Source: Anammoximicrobium sp964645045
GTDB taxonomy: Bacteria > Planctomycetota > Planctomycetia > Pirellulales > Pirellulaceae
Direction: 5' to 3'
NCBI GenBank assembly: GCA_964645045.1
Contig: CAZXYZ010000003.1
Span: forward strand, 1-64,000
DNA length: 64,000 nt
Shown here one piece after another: positions 19,366 through 28,195 of the stretch. The position numbers and the translations under genes are program-made. The notes beneath the pieces were generated by a model that was not told the DNA's origin, ran no database searches, and saw nothing but the letters and a program-made list of their open reading frames with translations. Each line of letters opens with the position of its first letter. The first letter of the stretch is position 1.

Positions 19366-20142
19366 ATGCTCATCGACGTCAACGCGTATCTCGGCCATTT
19401 CGCCTTCCGGCAGTTGCGATACAACACCTCCGACGGCCTGCTGCGGCTCATGGACCGCAACGGCATCGATCGGGCCGCCGTTTCCAGCGCCAGTGCAATC
19501 GCGTACCGCAATGCTCAGTCGGGTAACGAGGAAGTTGTTGCCGAGGTCCATGCCCACCGCGACCGCCTGATTCCCCTGGCCGTGATCAATCCGTCGTACG
19601 CGGGCTGGCAAGACGACCTGAAGATGTGTCACCAGGAGTTCGGCATGAAAGGGCTGCGGCTCTATCCCAAGTGGCACAACTACAAGCTGACCGACCCGGC
19701 CTGCCGGGAACTTATTGCCGCCGCGACCGAGCGGCAGATGGCGGTATCGATTCCCATCCGGGCGGAAGACTCGCGCCAGCGGAGCTGGCTGGCCGACGTG
19801 CCGGACGTGACGCTTGCCGAATTGGTCGAGCTGGTGAAGGCCTGTCCGTCGGCCCAGTTCATCTTCGTCAACGGCGTGCGATTTGACAACTCGCCCCTGG
19901 GTCAGAAAGGCAACTCCCTGCCTGCCAACTATTCGATCGACCTTGCTCGCGTCACCCCGTTGATGACGGAGGAACTGGGAAAGCTCCTGGGCGACCTCGG
20001 GGCGGACCGCCTGGTATTCGGCAGTGGAATGCCGTTCAACTACCCTGATCCGGCTTTGCTGAACCTTGAACTCATGGCCGCCAGCGCCGAGGAGCGGGAG
20101 AAGATTCGCTGGAAGAATGCGGCCCGGGTGCTACAGCTATAA
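19366..20142 (+). CDS. Amidohydrolase-fold protein lacking the first metal motif
   Basis: A 258-residue protein without a signal peptide, translated 3 bases after the Tat amidohydrolase and so surely coupled to it. The fold is recognisable (G-M-K-G-L-R-L-Y-P-K-W-H-N-Y and a late L-V-F-G-S-G-M-P segment), but the N-terminal His-x-His that opens amidohydrolases is replaced by V-N-A-Y after I-D. The late metal Asp also reads as Gly (G-S-G). It is therefore probably not a standard metal hydrolase. It may be a regulatory or structural subunit, or a metal-independent variant. ATG 19366 follows a GAAGG element. Confidence 0.8.
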   Translation: MLIDVNAYLGHFAFRQLRYNTSDGLLRLMDRNGIDRAAVSSASAIAYRNAQSGNEEVVAEVHAHRDRLIPLAVINPSYAGWQDDLKMCHQEFGMKGLRLYPKWHNYKLTDPACRELIAAATERQMAVSIPIRAEDSRQRSWLADVPDVTLAELVELVKACPSAQFIFVNGVRFDNSPLGQKGNSLPANYSIDLARVTPLMTEELGKLLGDLGADRLVFGSGMPFNYPDPALLNLELMAASAEEREKIRWKNAARVLQL

Positions 20143-20157
20143 CGTAAGGAGGTAACG

Positions 20158-23103
20158 ATGAATCGAATTGTCTTCATCATCGGCGTACTGCTCGGCTGCG
20201 ACATCGCCTGCGGCCAACAGCCGGGCTACGAGTCCTTCGAGGACGGCGTGCCGCCCTACGTCACCGCGGTGCGAGCGGGGAGCTTGAGCACCAGCCCCTG
20301 GCACAGCAAGCACGGCAAGAGTTCGCTGCGGTGGGAGTGGTCCGGGGGAGAGGCGATGGTGATCCGCCACGGCATCGGCGACGTCGCTCGCACGGGCGGC
20401 TTTCTCTGCAAGGCTTCCTTCGTCGTGTGGGTGTACGTGGAAAAGGCGATGCCCGGCGCGGTGGTCTTTGAGTTTCGGGAAGGAGACAAGCCCACTGGAT
20501 CGTTTCGCTTTCCGCTGGGATTCACCGGCTGGCGCCAGGCGCGCGTGTTCTACGACGAGTTCCCCGATGGTAAGCCGACCTCGAAGGTGGACAACATTCG
20601 CATTGCGGCGCCGGCCGACGTGCCGAAAGGCGTCGTGTATCTTGATTCCATCGGGTACAACGCGCTGACCTATTATTCCGCTTCGACCCTCCCTGAGAAG
20701 GTCGCCCAGCGGCGACGCCCTGGCCCGGACGAACGGCGATTCCCCAAGCCCGCGGGCGTGACCGAGGCCGAAATGGCGGGCATCCGCAAGCTCGGCGGCG
20801 CGCTGCCCGAAAAACCGCCGGGCATTCCGGAATCGCGCCGGAAAGACCTTTGCGACAAGGTCGCTGCGCTGGGCGTTGTCCGCGATGAGCATGGTGTGCG
20901 CGGTCCCGGCCTTGACGCCAGGACCTACTACTGTTCCGCCGTGGGCGAATTCGGCGGGAAGGATGTGCGGCACTGGCCGGATGAACTCGGCCCCAACGGG
21001 CCGATTCTGGCCAGCCCAGGGCCGATGATCGCCCTGGCCGCGGAGGTCGGCAGGGCCTACAGAGCCAGCAACGACGCCGAGCAACGTCGCCGGCTGGCGG
21101 ACGCCTTCCTCCTCATGGCCGACCATCTCCAGGACCAGGGGCAGTCGTTGGACGCCAACGGCGTCTTGCAGATGCGCGACGTGCTTGCGCAGGCGGGGCG
21201 GTTACAGCCGCACGTTGAGTCGGTTGTCGGCGCCGTTGGGGGCGACGAGTTCTTTGTCGAGGGCGATGCTCCGGTTCGCTCCAACATGGATTTCTATGCG
21301 TATTACGCGCGCCGCCTGCTTGGCCTGTGCTTCCTCCAGGCGGAGCCCGCCGAGCAGGTCCGCTGGCTGAACGCCTGGAAGGCGATGATCGAGCGATCGA
21401 TCTTGCAGTCTTCCGGCGCCCTGAAGATCGACGGATCGGCATACCACCACGGCGGCCACTACCACTCTTACGCCCAAAGCGCCTTTGGGAACTTTCCTGG
21501 GGTGCTCCGGGAACTGCACGACACGCCTTGGCGTCTGTGCCCTGAAGCGCACGAGCGGCTCCGCCGGGCCATGCTCGCCCAGCGGCTCTATGCTAACCGC
21601 TATGATGTGCCGCTCTCGCTCACAGGGCGTAGTCCCTTCTCGACGCGTGAAAACTGCGGCCGCCTCTTTCCCTGGGGGATCAAGGGACTGGAAGTCTTGG
21701 CCCTGCTGGGAACGCCTGACGGAAAAGAGCCGGTCGATCGGGAAGTGGCGGCAGCGTACCTGCGTCTGGCGCCGGAGGCCGTGGACAAGGAACCCTATCG
21801 CGGGCTGGGCATCAAGCCGGAGCCCGAGCCGAACGGGAGCTTTGTGATGCCCTACGCCGGCCTACTTGCTCACCGGCGCGAAGACTGGCTCGCCTGCGTG
21901 AAGGGGCAAAGCAAGTATATCTGGGGGAGCGAGCGACAGGCCCAGCGCAACTGCTACGGGTTGTTCCAGGGCCTGGGGAGCCTGGAGATTCTCGCCGGAG
22001 GAACTCCCGTCAGCGCCGAAGCCAGCGGGTGCGCCGGGCCGGGCTGGGACTGGAGGCGATACGAGGGCACCACCGTCCCTCAACTCCCGCTGAAAGAGCT
22101 GGACAAGGGCTGGCCCTCGATCAGCATGACGACGCGGTCGCCCGAAGCCTTCGTGGGCGGACTTGCGCACCAAGGCCGCCAGGGCCTTTTCGCCATGGTC
22201 GTGAACCAAGCCATTATGCCTGAGGGCAAGACCATCCAAGGAAAGAAGAGTTGGTTCTTCAGCGACAACCGCATCCTCTGCCTGGGTTCCGATATTTCCT
22301 GCGACGAGGCATGGCACCCAACCCAGACGACCCTCTGCCAGAAATCCCTTCGCAATAACCCCGAGCGCGAGATCCGTCCCACACGCGTGGATGGGGCCGA
22401 CCTGGCCGCTTTCCCGCAGGAGCGAACGCTTGACCCGGCCCGTGCGCACTGGTTTCTCGACGTGCAGCAGACCGGCTACTACCTGCCCGCCGGGCAGACG
22501 GTCACGGTAGCGCGCAAGCACCAGACGAGCCGGGACGTCAATGACCGGGACGACACCGAAGGCGATTTCCTGACCGCGTGGATCGATCATGGCAAGGCCC
22601 CGAGCGCGGCGAGCTACGAGTATCTGCTGGTCGTTCATGCCACGCCTGAGGCGATGCAGAGACTTGCCGCCGCGCCGTGCTACCGCGTGGTCCAGCGCGA
22701 CGAGGCGGCGCACATCGTGTGGGACGCGGCCGACCGCCATTGGGGCTGTGTGTTCTTTGCCCCGCAGGAGGTCACCTCACACGCCGTCGCGGCGGAGACG
22801 CTCCCGGTCAAAGCGGTTGACCGCCCTTGCCTCGTCATGACGCAGGCGGCCCGCGATGGACAGTTCAGCATGAGTGTGGCCGATCCCGACCTGAACCTGG
22901 AGAATCAGGTAAGCCAGCCGCAGTCGCTGCGCATCACCCTTCGTGGGAAATGGCGATTGCTGGAAGCGAAGGCAACCGTCTGCATCTGGCCTTTGATGGA
23001 CACGAAAGAGAAGGTGCGAGTCGTATCCGCCAGTGCGGAGGAAACTACCGTGGAGATTGTGTGTCAGCATGGGGCCAGCTACGACCTGCGCTTTGCCCCG
23101 TAG
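20158..23103 (+). CDS. Exported polysaccharide lyase family 8-like (chondroitinase ABC-type) lyase
   Basis: A 981-residue protein with an ideal AAGGAGGT site before ATG 20158 and a Sec signal ending D-I-A-C-G-Q. An N-terminal carbohydrate-binding-like beta domain (residues about 20-190) precedes an alpha-toroid. The segment at residues 426-438 (I-D-G-S-A-Y-H-H-G-G-H-Y-H-S-Y region) aligns with the chondroitinase ABC active site. His431 and Tyr438 keep the 7-residue spacing of His501 and Tyr508 in Proteus chondroitinase, and Arg491 in L-T-G-R fits Arg560. The C-terminus is beta-sandwich-like. The family cleaves uronic-acid-containing glycans by beta-elimination outside the cytoplasm. No sulfatase gene accompanies it here. 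Confidence 0.82.
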   Translation: MNRIVFIIGVLLGCDIACGQQPGYESFEDGVPPYVTAVRAGSLSTSPWHSKHGKSSLRWEWSGGEAMVIRHGIGDVARTGGFLCKASFVVWVYVEKAMPGAVVFEFREGDKPTGSFRFPLGFTGWRQARVFYDEFPDGKPTSKVDNIRIAAPADVPKGVVYLDSIGYNALTYYSASTLPEKVAQRRRPGPDERRFPKPAGVTEAEMAGIRKLGGALPEKPPGIPESRRKDLCDKVAALGVVRDEHGVRGPGLDARTYYCSAVGEFGGKDVRHWPDELGPNGPILASPGPMIALAAEVGRAYRASNDAEQRRRLADAFLLMADHLQDQGQSLDANGVLQMRDVLAQAGRLQPHVESVVGAVGGDEFFVEGDAPVRSNMDFYAYYARRLLGLCFLQAEPAEQVRWLNAWKAMIERSILQSSGALKIDGSAYHHGGHYHSYAQSAFGNFPGVLRELHDTPWRLCPEAHERLRRAMLAQRLYANRYDVPLSLTGRSPFSTRENCGRLFPWGIKGLEVLALLGTPDGKEPVDREVAAAYLRLAPEAVDKEPYRGLGIKPEPEPNGSFVMPYAGLLAHRREDWLACVKGQSKYIWGSERQAQRNCYGLFQGLGSLEILAGGTPVSAEASGCAGPGWDWRRYEGTTVPQLPLKELDKGWPSISMTTRSPEAFVGGLAHQGRQGLFAMVVNQAIMPEGKTIQGKKSWFFSDNRILCLGSDISCDEAWHPTQTTLCQKSLRNNPEREIRPTRVDGADLAAFPQERTLDPARAHWFLDVQQTGYYLPAGQTVTVARKHQTSRDVNDRDDTEGDFLTAWIDHGKAPSAASYEYLLVVHATPEAMQRLAAAPCYRVVQRDEAAHIVWDAADRHWGCVFFAPQEVTSHAVAAETLPVKAVDRPCLVMTQAARDGQFSMSVADPDLNLENQVSQPQSLRITLRGKWRLLEAKATVCIWPLMDTKEKVRVVSASAEETTVEIVCQHGASYDLRFAP

Positions 23104-23252
23104 CGGGGCGAAGACTGACGGCGTGTTCAAACGCGCTGGCGGAGACATTTCGATGTGTCGCTTCACAGTTTTCATGGCTGCTCTTGTGATCGGAGAAAAG
23201 GCCGATGAGAAGACCAGCGGCCGATGCGCGAGCCTTGGAAACTCGCAGTGGG

Positions 23253-23303
23253 GTAAGCTTCCAGCTTGCCTTTTCCGGCAGATTTCGCAGACTGGGAGCT
23301 TAC
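23253..23303. repeat. Palindromic intergenic repeat (GTAAGCTTCCAG family)
   Basis: Arm 23253-23264 (GTAAGCTTCCAG) pairs with 23292-23303 (CTGGGAGCTTAC) with one mismatch in 12; the loop is 27 bases. It lies between the PL8 lyase and the NHL gene, directly after the 31-base copied oxidoreductase tail. Confidence 0.55.
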
Positions 23304-23353
23304 GCCACCGGATGAAACCAACTGCCGCTCGCCTTACCGACAGGAGTCCGCAC

Positions 23354-24376
23354 GTGATTGGACGAAATATAAATCGCCCCGCAATGACGATCGTCGCCAC
23401 GATCATGCCCGCGCTGGCGGCCAACGCTTTCGCTGGCCAGCCCAACTATCCGCCGGAACCCACCGTGATCGAGTACACGGTCGATCCGGCCTGGCCGAAA
23501 CGGCCGGCGGAACTCGGGCCCAGGGCCGCTGTGCCGTCGATCGCGGTCGACCACCAGGACCAGATCTGGTGCCTCGAACGCGGCCAGGTGCCGGTGCAGG
23601 TGTATTCGAGCCAAGGCGATCTGGTGAAGAGTTGGGGCCAGGGTGAGTTCAAGGGCCCACACAGTCTCCGATTCGACAGCCAGGGAAACGTCTGGATCGC
23701 CGATTTCATGGCCCACGTGGTCAAGAAGTTTACGCCCGATGGCCGGCTACTGTCGACCCTCGGCACGCCGGGCAAGCCGGGAGAGGACGAGACGCATTTC
23801 AACGCCCCGACCGACATCGCGATCACGCCCACCGGCGAGGTGTTCGTGAGCGACGGTTACGGCAATCGCCGCGTGGTCCATTTCGACGCGCAGGGCAAAT
23901 TCGTCAAAGCCTGGGGACAGTATGGCGGCGGCCCCGGCCAGTTCTGCCTGCCGCACCAGATCGTGATGGATTCGCACGGGACCCTGTATGTGGCGGACCG
24001 CAACAGCGGCCGCATTCAGTTGTTCGATCAGCAGGGGAAGTTTCTCGATCAGTGGACGAACCTCATCATGCCTTGGGGATTGTGGATTTCTTCGCAAGAC
24101 GAGATCTGGGTCTGCGGTTCCTCGCCCCAGGCATGGTACAAGGACGGCAGCTACCCGCCGCCCAAGGACCAGGTTTTCATGCGGTTCTCTGCCGACGGCA
24201 AAGCCCAGCAGGTCTGGATCGTGCCTGTGGGCCAGGACGGCAAAGAGAAGCCGGGCGAATGCAACTGGCTCCACGCCGTGGCGGCCGACTCGGCGGGAAA
24301 CCTCTATGCCGGGGACATCAACGGCAAACGCATCCAGAAATTCGTCCGTTCCGCGGTGCTGTCTGGAAAACGCTGA
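23354..24376 (+). CDS. Exported NHL-repeat beta-propeller protein
   Basis: A 340-residue protein. I choose the GTG at 23354: it follows AGGAG by 7 bases and gives a complete signal peptide (basic start, hydrophobic T-I-V-A-T-I-M-P-A-L-A, then N-A-F-A-G). The ATG at 23384 would lose the basic part and has no site. NHL blades repeat through the mature part (for example S-L-R-F-D-S-Q-G-N-V-W-I-A-D, V-V-H-F-D-A-Q-G-K-F-V-K-A-W-G). The pattern resembles the peptidyl-alpha-hydroxyglycine amidating-lyase-like propellers common in planctomycetes. The lyase function is not implied; a scaffold or binding role is equally possible. The gene sits 250 bases after the PL8 lyase. Confidence 0.82.
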   Translation: MIGRNINRPAMTIVATIMPALAANAFAGQPNYPPEPTVIEYTVDPAWPKRPAELGPRAAVPSIAVDHQDQIWCLERGQVPVQVYSSQGDLVKSWGQGEFKGPHSLRFDSQGNVWIADFMAHVVKKFTPDGRLLSTLGTPGKPGEDETHFNAPTDIAITPTGEVFVSDGYGNRRVVHFDAQGKFVKAWGQYGGGPGQFCLPHQIVMDSHGTLYVADRNSGRIQLFDQQGKFLDQWTNLIMPWGLWISSQDEIWVCGSSPQAWYKDGSYPPPKDQVFMRFSADGKAQQVWIVPVGQDGKEKPGECNWLHAVAADSAGNLYAGDINGKRIQKFVRSAVLSGKR

Positions 24377-24386
24377 CTGGGCAGAA

Positions 24387-24459
24387 GGGGTCGGGAGTTG
24401 TTTTAGGCCAATGTGCTTTCCATGTCGTTGTTCGTTGGCCGAAAACGACTCCCGACCCC
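24387..24459. repeat. Long palindromic repeat between NHL and Tat barrel genes
   Basis: Arms 24387-24411 and 24435-24459 are reverse complements at 23 of 25 positions, separated by a 23-base loop. It begins 11 bases after the NHL stop codon and could act as a terminator or RNA stabiliser. There is no T-run, so the type 'repeat' is safer than 'terminator'. Confidence 0.75.
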
Positions 24460-24483
24460 GTTGCGAAAGAAAGGAGCACAGCC

Positions 24484-25416
24484 ATGGAGCGCCGGGATTT
24501 TCTGAAGAGGACATCGGCACTGGTCGCTTGGAGTGCCTTGTCGTCCGCGAAGTCCTCGTCCTCCGCTGCGGAAGCCACGTATCCTGCTTACGAAAACAAC
24601 TTGCAGGACCGCCTTTGGATGTGGGGCCATGACCCGGGGGTCTACGACGGACCGAAAGGGGTCTACAACATCCCCTTGAGCGCGCCGATGAGCATGGCGG
24701 AAGGCATCAAGTCCATGGGCATTCCCAATGTCTGCGTCATCCGTGGCGGGACCCCGAATGCCGAGTACCGCGAACAGTTCAAGGACGTGAAGCGGATTGC
24801 CTGGAACTTGTCCGGCGGCTCCAACCAGTCCTACCGTGCGTTGAAGGATTATGTCTTTGGTCTGCGGGACACGACGCCCAATCTGACCGGGTACTACCTG
24901 GACGACTTCTTCCACATTGGCAACACGCCGGGGTTCGACAGGAATTCGGAGACGCAACCCGCTCCCGCTGCTCTCTCCATCGAGGAAATGAAGGAACTCC
25001 ATGAAGAGACGGTCGCCTATCAACGCCGCCTGGACCTGGCGATCGTCTTATACACCGCGCAGTTGTGCCCGGCGATCAAGCCGGTCATGAAGTACGTGGA
25101 CGTGGTTTCGCTCTGGATCTGGGACGGCAAGGATATCCAGCAGATCGATGCCAATTTCAAGAGGTACCGCAGCTTGGTTCCGCACAAGCCGACGCTCCTG
25201 GGGATATACATGTGGGATTTCGGCGGCAAGAAGGAACTGAGCAAGGAGTTTATGGCCACGCAGTTGGACTATGCCTATACGTTGTACAAGGAAGGGCAGA
25301 TCGAGGGTCTGATTTTCCACTGCACGCCGCTGTGCAACAAAGGCCTCGCGGCCGTGGACTATGCCAGGCAGTGGATCGCCAAGTATGGCAAGGAAGGCCG
25401 TAGCCGTTCAGGTTGA
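24484..25416 (+). CDS. Tat-exported barrel-like protein of unknown function
   Basis: A 310-residue protein. ATG 24484 follows AAAGGAG and opens a twin-arginine signal (E-R-R-D-F-L-K-R) with a Ser/Ala-rich hydrophobic stretch. The mature part has a strand-helix pattern typical of a TIM barrel. Strands include L-T-G-Y-Y-L-D-D-F-F, L-D-L-A-I-V-L-Y and V-S-L-W-I-W-D-G-K-D. The acidic pair in Y-L-D-D is where glycosidases often hold catalytic residues. No named family is recognised. It lies 48 bases before the Gfo/Idh/MocA gene and probably shares its transcript. Confidence 0.75.
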   Translation: MERRDFLKRTSALVAWSALSSAKSSSSAAEATYPAYENNLQDRLWMWGHDPGVYDGPKGVYNIPLSAPMSMAEGIKSMGIPNVCVIRGGTPNAEYREQFKDVKRIAWNLSGGSNQSYRALKDYVFGLRDTTPNLTGYYLDDFFHIGNTPGFDRNSETQPAPAALSIEEMKELHEETVAYQRRLDLAIVLYTAQLCPAIKPVMKYVDVVSLWIWDGKDIQQIDANFKRYRSLVPHKPTLLGIYMWDFGGKKELSKEFMATQLDYAYTLYKEGQIEGLIFHCTPLCNKGLAAVDYARQWIAKYGKEGRSRSG

Positions 25417-25464
25417 GACGGGATGCGCCTTCCCAGGGAAACTTCAGCCGGAAAGGGGAACATC

Positions 25465-26472
25465 ATGCGGACTGTTAACGGGTTGTCGTTCGTGTTTATC
25501 GGCCTCCTCTTCTTCAGTTTGCCCGCGCGTGCCGAGGAGGCCAAGGAGATCCGCGTGGGGATCATCGGGCTGGACGCCCATGGGCTGCCGTTCACGCAGA
25601 TCCTGAACGACCCGCAGAAATCGGGCGACCTGGCGGGCGTGCGCGTGGTGGCCGCCTTCCCTGGCGGAAGCCCTGATGTGCCGACGAGCCGGACGCTGCT
25701 GGCCAAGTCGGTCGAACCGGTGCGCAAGCTGGGCGTCGAGATCGTCGACTCGATCGACGATGTGCTGCGGAAAAGCGACGCCGTGCTGATCCTGAGCATC
25801 GACGGGCGCAAGCATCTGGAACAGGCCCAGGCGACCATCGCCGCGCGCAAGCCGTTCTTCGTCGACAAGCCGGTCGCAGCGTCTCTGGCCGACGCGGTGC
25901 GAATTTTCGAGTTGGCTCGGCAGGCGGGCGTCCCCTGCTTCTCCAGCTCGTCGCTGCGCTACAGCCAAGGGTTCTACGGCATGCGAGACAACCAAGCGGT
26001 CGGCCAGGTGCTGGGCTGCGACGCCTACGGCCCCAACTCGCCGCTGGAGCCGAGCCATCCCGACCTGTTCTACTACGGCATCCACGGCACCGAGTTGTTG
26101 TTTACGATCATGGGCCCGGGGTGCATATCGGTCAGCCGCGTCCGGGCCGACAACGCCGACTTCGTCGTCGGGCAATGGCAGGACGGCCGCGTGGGCACTT
26201 TCCGTGGCATCCGTGCCGGGGCTACGGGATTCGGTGCCACGGTGTTCGGCGCCAAAGGAATTGCGGCGGCGGGCAAGTTCGAAGGCTATGCCCCGCTGCT
26301 GGTCGAGATCGCCCGGTTCTTCAAGACGGGCCGTCCGCCCCTCGAAGTGGAGCAGACCCTCGAGATCTACGCCTTTATGGAGGCGGCCGACGAGAGCAAG
26401 CGGCAGGGCGGCCGCCCCGTGACCCTGGAAAGTGTCCTGGCCAAGGCCCGGGCTGCCGCAGGGGCGAAGTGA
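25465..26472 (+). CDS. Sec-exported Gfo/Idh/MocA-like oxidoreductase, short form
   Basis: A 335-residue protein. ATG 25465 opens a Sec signal (F-V-F-I-G-L-L-F-F-S-L-P-A-R-A); an upstream in-frame ATG at 25423 would place 14 polar residues before it. The Rossmann motif reads G-I-I-G-L-D, with the last Gly of the usual G-x-G-x-x-G replaced, and the family motif is V-D-K-P-V instead of E-K-P. The Sec rather than Tat signal and the altered nucleotide loop suggest it may not carry NAD(P). It ends the plus-strand cluster. Confidence 0.82.
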   Translation: MRTVNGLSFVFIGLLFFSLPARAEEAKEIRVGIIGLDAHGLPFTQILNDPQKSGDLAGVRVVAAFPGGSPDVPTSRTLLAKSVEPVRKLGVEIVDSIDDVLRKSDAVLILSIDGRKHLEQAQATIAARKPFFVDKPVAASLADAVRIFELARQAGVPCFSSSSLRYSQGFYGMRDNQAVGQVLGCDAYGPNSPLEPSHPDLFYYGIHGTELLFTIMGPGCISVSRVRADNADFVVGQWQDGRVGTFRGIRAGATGFGATVFGAKGIAAAGKFEGYAPLLVEIARFFKTGRPPLEVEQTLEIYAFMEAADESKRQGGRPVTLESVLAKARAAAGAK

Positions 26473-26689
26473 CGGCCGCCGTTGCCGGCTCACCTCCGCC
26501 ATACCTATACCATCACGCGTCGGTCGATGAAACCGGCGCGCGTTTCGCTGCGCACTCGGAAAACGTTGCCCGGCAGAAGTACGGAGTCCCGAAGGTGTAG
26601 CCTGCCGTGACCGCACAACGAGGTTCCCGAAACCAGCGTTGTCGATGCTCGAAGCCGTCGGATCGAAAGCTCCCGCTTGGCGTCGATCA

Positions 26690-26973
26690 AGCGGTAAGCC
26701 GATCATGTTAACGATGGACGTATAGACCTTCTCCAACTCCGGGTTCCAATCGCCGGAGACAAGCTCGATCGGCGTTTCGCTCTTCCCGTTCTTCACGCCG
26801 ACTGGAGCGCCACGCTTCAGAAGCACCGCGACGAGGTCCGGATGGGCAAAGAACGAGGCGCGGTGCAAGGCGGTGTCGCCATCGTTGTTGGCGATGCCCC
26901 AATGCCCTGCCTCCGAACATCGTCGTCATCAGGGCTGCGAGGCAGGCAATGGTCGTCTTGAGCAATGATCTCA
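26690..26973 (-). pseudogene. Frameshifted ankyrin-repeat protein remnant
   Basis: An ATG at 26973 opens a clear signal peptide (L-L-K-T-T-I-A-C-L-A-A-L-M-T). The reading frame then breaks near 26910. In the next frame one good ankyrin unit follows (D-G-D-T-A-L-H-R-A-S-F-F-A-H-P-D-L, then L-L-K-R-G-A-P-V), after which similarity fades near 26700. Normal members carry several repeats, so both a frameshift and deletion have occurred. A 27-codon frame (27054 to 26974) overlaps its start as ATGA but has no recognisable content. The rest of the gap 26473-27099 shows nothing I can support. Confidence 0.6.
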
Positions 26974-27099
26974 TCGCCGGGCCTTCGCCTTGGCGGCGGA
27001 CACGCGCGTCCGCCACTTCATCAGCGCCTGCAGGATTTCCGACTTGGAGAGCATCGTTCAGGAGTCAAACGGTCTGCGCCGCCCAATCCTGACATGCCA

Positions 27100-28179
27100 T
27101 TATTCCACTTTCATCTTCGTGAACGCATCGGCGTGGGAAAGCTTGGCGGAGAACTCCGCCAGGAGCGCCCGATCATCCGCGGTGCAGGTCACATCGCCGG
27201 CGAGTGTTGTGAGGTTGGCGTCGATATCGCTCCGCAGCCGCATGCCGATGGTGAGCATGTGAACCCGTTGATCCTGCAACACATGACGAATCGCGGCACC
27301 AGGCAGTTGCTTGAGGCGTTGCTTGTCGAAGGCAGGAACGATGTGGCCCGACCAGGCTCCGAGCATTCCCGCGCCGATGACTTTCATCGCGACGATGCCC
27401 ATCTTGCGCTGGTGGGCGGCCTCCAGACACTTCTCCCGCAGGGTGAGTGATTTTTCGGAGAACCGTTGGTTGTGTCCCCGCGGCAGATACCCGCAGGCCA
27501 GCATACACAGGTCAAAGCCGTCGGTCTCGACCAACTCCAGCGCCTTGTCGAAATAGCCGTGCGCCGAGAAGCCCATAAAGCGGACCAAACCCTTGTCGCG
27601 TGCCTTGGCCAGTTCGCCCTGGACCTCCATGCATTGCTCGACCGTCATCTGTTCCACGCCCGGCGTGCCATGGATCAAAATGGCGTCGATGTAATCTGTT
27701 TGCAGTTCCGCGAGGTTCTTCTCGACCTGGCGAGCCACCGCCTTCTTGTCCACTTTCGTGATGCGTCCATCGGGTTTGGAGGTATCCCAGAAATCCACCT
27801 TGGTCGTCAGGAAAACCTTGTCGCGAACGTCCTTCAGGGCTTTGCCGATAATCTCCTGGCTTTCACTGTAGCTGTAACTGATGGAGGTATCGAAATAGCG
27901 GATTCCGCTGTCGTAGGCGTGGCGGACCAGCTTGACCCGATCTTCCAGGGAAAGAGGGTTTCCCCATTTCTTCGGCAGGCCGGCGCCGCCGTAGCCGAGG
28001 ATTGGAAGTTCGAGGCGGGTGTTGCCGAGCGTGCGCACGGGGATTGTGCCAGCCGGTGGCACTGGCGAATCCGCATGCGTGTCGGCAGGCGTCACGCCAT
28101 CGCACACGGCGATCGTGACGGCCGCCCGGGTCGCCTGCTTGAGGAATTCGCGTCTGTCCAGAGCGATTTTCGTCATCAT
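27100..28179 (-). CDS. Tat-exported aldo/keto reductase
   Basis: A 359-residue protein with a Tat motif D-R-R-E-F-L-K at residues 8-14. The aldo/keto reductase tetrad is present: Asp97 (Y-F-D-T-S), Tyr102 or Tyr104, Lys127 (T-T-K-V-D) and His170 (L-I-H-G-T). The barrel closes with the I-V-A-M-K-V-I-G-A-G segment. Two adjacent ATGs (28179 and 28176) follow AGGAAAGGCG. The TolB-like gene ends 16 bases upstream, so the two are co-transcribed. Family members reduce or oxidise sugars with NADPH, and the Tat signal implies export with the cofactor bound. It lacks the C-terminal ferredoxin-like cysteines found in some planctomycete relatives. Confidence 0.88.
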   Translation of the reverse strand: MMTKIALDRREFLKQATRAAVTIAVCDGVTPADTHADSPVPPAGTIPVRTLGNTRLELPILGYGGAGLPKKWGNPLSLEDRVKLVRHAYDSGIRYFDTSISYSYSESQEIIGKALKDVRDKVFLTTKVDFWDTSKPDGRITKVDKKAVARQVEKNLAELQTDYIDAILIHGTPGVEQMTVEQCMEVQGELAKARDKGLVRFMGFSAHGYFDKALELVETDGFDLCMLACGYLPRGHNQRFSEKSLTLREKCLEAAHQRKMGIVAMKVIGAGMLGAWSGHIVPAFDKQRLKQLPGAAIRHVLQDQRVHMLTIGMRLRSDIDANLTTLAGDVTCTADDRALLAEFSAKLSHADAFTKMKVE

Positions 28180-28195
28180 GGGGCTTCGCCTTTCC

